A program made the position numbers and the translations under genes. DNA of 50,943 nucleotides from Thioglobus_B sp964403565 (GTDB taxonomy: Bacteria; Pseudomonadota; Gammaproteobacteria; PS1; Pseudothioglobaceae). The notes beneath the pieces were generated by a model. It saw only the letters and a list, made by a program, of their open reading frames with translations. It ran no database searches and had not been told where the DNA came from. The stretch covers positions 1 to 50,943 of the forward strand of contig CAYOFV010000005.1 of NCBI GenBank assembly GCA_964403565.1. The letters run 5' to 3'. Each line of letters begins with the position of its first letter. Position 1 is the stretch's first letter. Positions 50,535-50,943 of this stretch are shown one piece after another.

Positions 50535-50651
50535 TGGCGTCTCCTTTGTGAAAAACTTCGAGAATTTTACCATAATGCTTGACAACTCTGCTGTGCAAAT
50601 TATCAAATTTAGCGCGTATAATTAACTCATACAAAACATAAAAACAATATT

Positions 50652-50921
50652 ATGAAAATTGTAGTAGAAAATATTAAATGTGGTGGTTGCGCATCATCAA
50701 TCACTAAAAAACTCAACGAAGTTTTTGACACCGAAAATATTGATATAAATATTGAGAAAGGCTTGATTGATATCGATATTGATGAATCAAGAAAGGATGA
50801 GCTTGCCGAGGTATTATTAGGTTTGGGCTACCCTGAATCTGATTCAGTACATGGTTTTGGCTCTGCAAAAGCCAAGGCTAAATCATTTGTATCTTGTGCA
50901 GTTGGAAGAATGGATAAATGA
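50652..50921 (+). CDS. Heavy-metal-associated (HMA) domain protein
   Basis: An 89-residue protein with an HMA fold: MKIVVENIKCGGCASSITKK (metal-binding CxxC) and a beta-rich middle (INIEKGLIDIDID). A longer basic tail follows the HMA core, with one more Cys (SFVSCAVGRMDK), which is unusual for a simple CopZ. It may bind Cu(I) or Zn(II), but the ligand and partner are unknown. It is coupled to the next gene by an ATGA overlap. Confidence 0.85.
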   Translation: MKIVVENIKCGGCASSITKKLNEVFDTENIDINIEKGLIDIDIDESRKDELAEVLLGLGYPESDSVHGFGSAKAKAKSFVSCAVGRMDK

Positions 50922-50943
50922 TTCTACAAGTCAATGGTGAAGA
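50919..50943 (+). CDS. Start of a probable ThiS sulfur-carrier protein (truncated by the window)
   Basis: Only eight full codons are inside the window: MILQVNGE. This opening is typical of ThiS, the small ubiquitin-like sulfur carrier that feeds ThiG, and it overlaps the HMA gene stop (ATGA). thiG is present at 7.9 kb without its own thiS. Eight residues are too few for a firm call. Confidence 0.4.

Noticed and set aside
50535..50606. Longer carA start at 50606
   Set aside because: The extra residues are not CarA-like, and the GTG at 50534 has AAAGGAG at ideal spacing.
1..50943. CRISPR array, prophage or defence island
   Set aside because: No regularly spaced repeats, cas genes, phage structural genes or recognised defence genes are visible on either strand.

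Overview
The window is 50.9 kb of AT-rich bacterial chromosome containing one 100-base scaffold gap. It most likely comes from a sulfur-oxidising gammaproteobacterium of the SUP05 / 'Candidatus Thioglobus' group or a related thiotrophic symbiont. This is an inference from three things: a complete reverse-type dissimilatory sulfite reductase cluster in the gammaproteobacterial order (dsrABEFHCMKLJOPNR), Gram-negative envelope genes (kdsA, kdsB, lpxK, lolFD-like, mlaA), and a compact AT-rich genome with many overlapping stop/start codons. No phage, complete insertion sequence, CRISPR array or rRNA gene is visible.

Layout. 1-5.6 kb (mainly minus strand): a truncated secreted protein, a DUF4395 membrane protein, an HI0933-type flavoprotein with a peculiar duplicated 5' end and an inserted palindromic repeat, a hydrolase-like/TlpA fusion, a small unknown, YciI, dapB and kdsA. 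5.6-8.7 kb (plus): trpC, OsmC, a small membrane protein, a secreted unknown, tRNA-Ser(GCU) followed by a highly structured non-coding segment, and thiG. 8.7-14.7 kb: an erythromycin-esterase-like protein, bioF-bioH-DUF2238, an unknown membrane protein and purEK. 14.7-20.9 kb: a minus-strand operon (lpxK, Trm112-like, kdsB, folD, glutaredoxin-like, SprT-like), psiE, a single lolC/E-type gene with lolD, and panD. 21.1-24.7 kb: the Na+-pumping oxaloacetate decarboxylase oadGAB, tRNA-Leu(CAA) and infA. 24.8-28.9 kb: metF, a helix-turn-helix/coiled-coil protein, a DUF72-like protein with hemD, a Na+/Ca2+ exchanger and tsaE. 28.9-41.3 kb: the dsr cluster. 41.5-45 kb: gltD, rplS, xerD and the assembly gap. 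45-50.9 kb: carA-mlaA-carB-greA, a heavy-metal-binding protein and the first codons of a probable thiS.

How it works together. The dsr genes encode oxidation of stored or transferred sulfur. DsrEFH and DsrC carry sulfur as persulfide to the siroheme enzyme DsrAB, DsrL handles electrons and NAD(P)H, and DsrMKJOP connects DsrC disulfide chemistry to the quinone pool and periplasmic haem. DsrN (siroheme amidation) and DsrR (A-type scaffold-like) support cofactors or expression. A strong intrinsic-terminator hairpin separates dsrC from dsrM, and a dyad overlaps the -35 region upstream of dsrA. The remaining genes are mostly housekeeping: KDO and lipid A synthesis, lipoprotein export, biotin, thiamin, folate, purine, pyrimidine, lysine and tryptophan synthesis.

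The points most worth a second look are non-coding. First, two copies of an 87-89 bp REPIN/MITE-like element have matching 15-bp palindromic ends. One lies upstream of dsrA. The other sits between a relic TTG-started gene 5' end and the intact flavoprotein gene, whose Shine-Dalgarno sequence lies in the repeat end. Second, about 175 bp of consecutive hairpins follow tRNA-Ser and end in a near-copy of the tRNA 3' end. Third, the assembly gap is preceded by a good ribosome binding site for a gene that is not in the assembly.
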